NCBI RefSeq assembly: GCF_001418495.1
Contig: NZ_LIQY01000028.1
Location: 1 to 52,611 of the forward strand
DNA: 52,611 nucleotides
Reading direction: 5' to 3'
Source of the DNA: Streptomyces pathocidini
Lineage (GTDB): Bacteria > Actinomycetota > Actinomycetes > Streptomycetales > Streptomycetaceae
A model generated the notes under the pieces. That model was not told the origin of the DNA. It worked only from the letters and a program-made list of their open reading frames with translations, and did not search any database. Position numbers and translations under genes: made by a program. Shown here one piece after another: positions 52,503-52,611 of the stretch (position 1 is the stretch's first letter; each line of letters opens with the position of its first letter).

Positions 52503-52611
52503 CCGCGGACACTTACCCATCGACGCCGCAGCCCTCAAGTGCATCCACATGGCGCTGATGATCCTGGACCCGACGGGCAACCGCCTCAAGCGGTGGACCA
52601 TGCGCTGGCAG
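52503..52611 (+). mobile_element. IS256 fragment of a second subtype, head-to-head with the previous one
   Basis: Encodes ARGHLPIDAAALKCIHMALM ... LDPTGNRLKRWTMRWQ, related but not identical to the 47.5 kb copy, and runs off the window. The junction AAGTGTCCGC (52491-52500) / GCGGACACTT (52505-52514) is a perfect palindrome with a 4-base centre. Confidence 0.85.

Noticed and set aside
35950..52611. Integrative element with tRNA attachment site
   Set aside because: No tRNA gene, integrase or matching direct repeat was seen at either visible edge.

Overview
The window is a piece of an actinobacterial chromosome, almost certainly Streptomyces. The left 36 kb is very GC-rich, carries the Streptomyces-type division and cell-wall (dcw) cluster in canonical order, and contains a nitrate-sensing (conservon-type) kinase and an ileS T-box of the actinobacterial translational type. 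No rRNA, tRNA or CRISPR array was seen.

Layout. 1-16.3 kb: dcw cluster, all on the + strand: ftsI (5' end outside the window), murE, murF, mraY, murD, ftsW, murG, ftsQ, ftsZ, ylmD/pgeF, ylmE, sepF, ylmG, divIVA. Four-base start/stop overlaps link murE-murF-mraY, and a 270 bp leader precedes ftsZ. A perfect 19 bp stem terminator separates divIVA from the convergent ileS (16.4-19.6 kb, - strand), which has a T-box leader. 20.1-23.4 kb: a TraR/DksA-type protein with a histone-like Lys/Ala tail, lspA, an RluD-type pseudouridine synthase and a GNAT acetyltransferase. 23.6-29.3 kb: a Na+/H+ antiporter whose C-terminus has been replaced by the end of a LacI-type regulator, an intact lacI paralogue, and a secreted GH65 glycosidase with a discoidin domain. 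29.3-36 kb: a PAS-GAF-SpoIIE-HATPase phosphatase, a small exported membrane-anchored protein, an MHYT sensor protein, and a conservon-type kinase whose catalytic end is replaced by the C-terminus of an Eis-like acetyltransferase. The two chimeras look like deletion scars.

From about 36.2 kb to the end lies an accessory island, AT-richer than the rest and full of broken insertion sequences (IS1380, IS3, IS4, IS630, IS1182, IS256, ISAs1 and IS5 relatives). It holds a pierisin/cholera-toxin-like ADP-ribosyltransferase with two ricin-type lectin domains and a His where the catalytic Arg should be. It also holds four genes I cannot match to a described system: three paralogous proteins (here A, C and D) and one GT-B glycosyltransferase-like protein (B). 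A, C and D share two N-terminal helical repeats (Nif11-leader-like in pattern) followed by a beta-rich module. C and D add a transmembrane segment and long tails, and C carries an 85-residue alternating Asp-Val/Asp-Ile tract. All five accessory proteins have TTA codons.

The A-B-C-D set is the best candidate in the window for an undescribed system. All four genes lie on the + strand, and IS debris has split what may once have been one locus. The function is unknown. Coordinates of degraded IS pieces are approximate, and family assignments rest on remembered motif and sequence patterns because no search was run.
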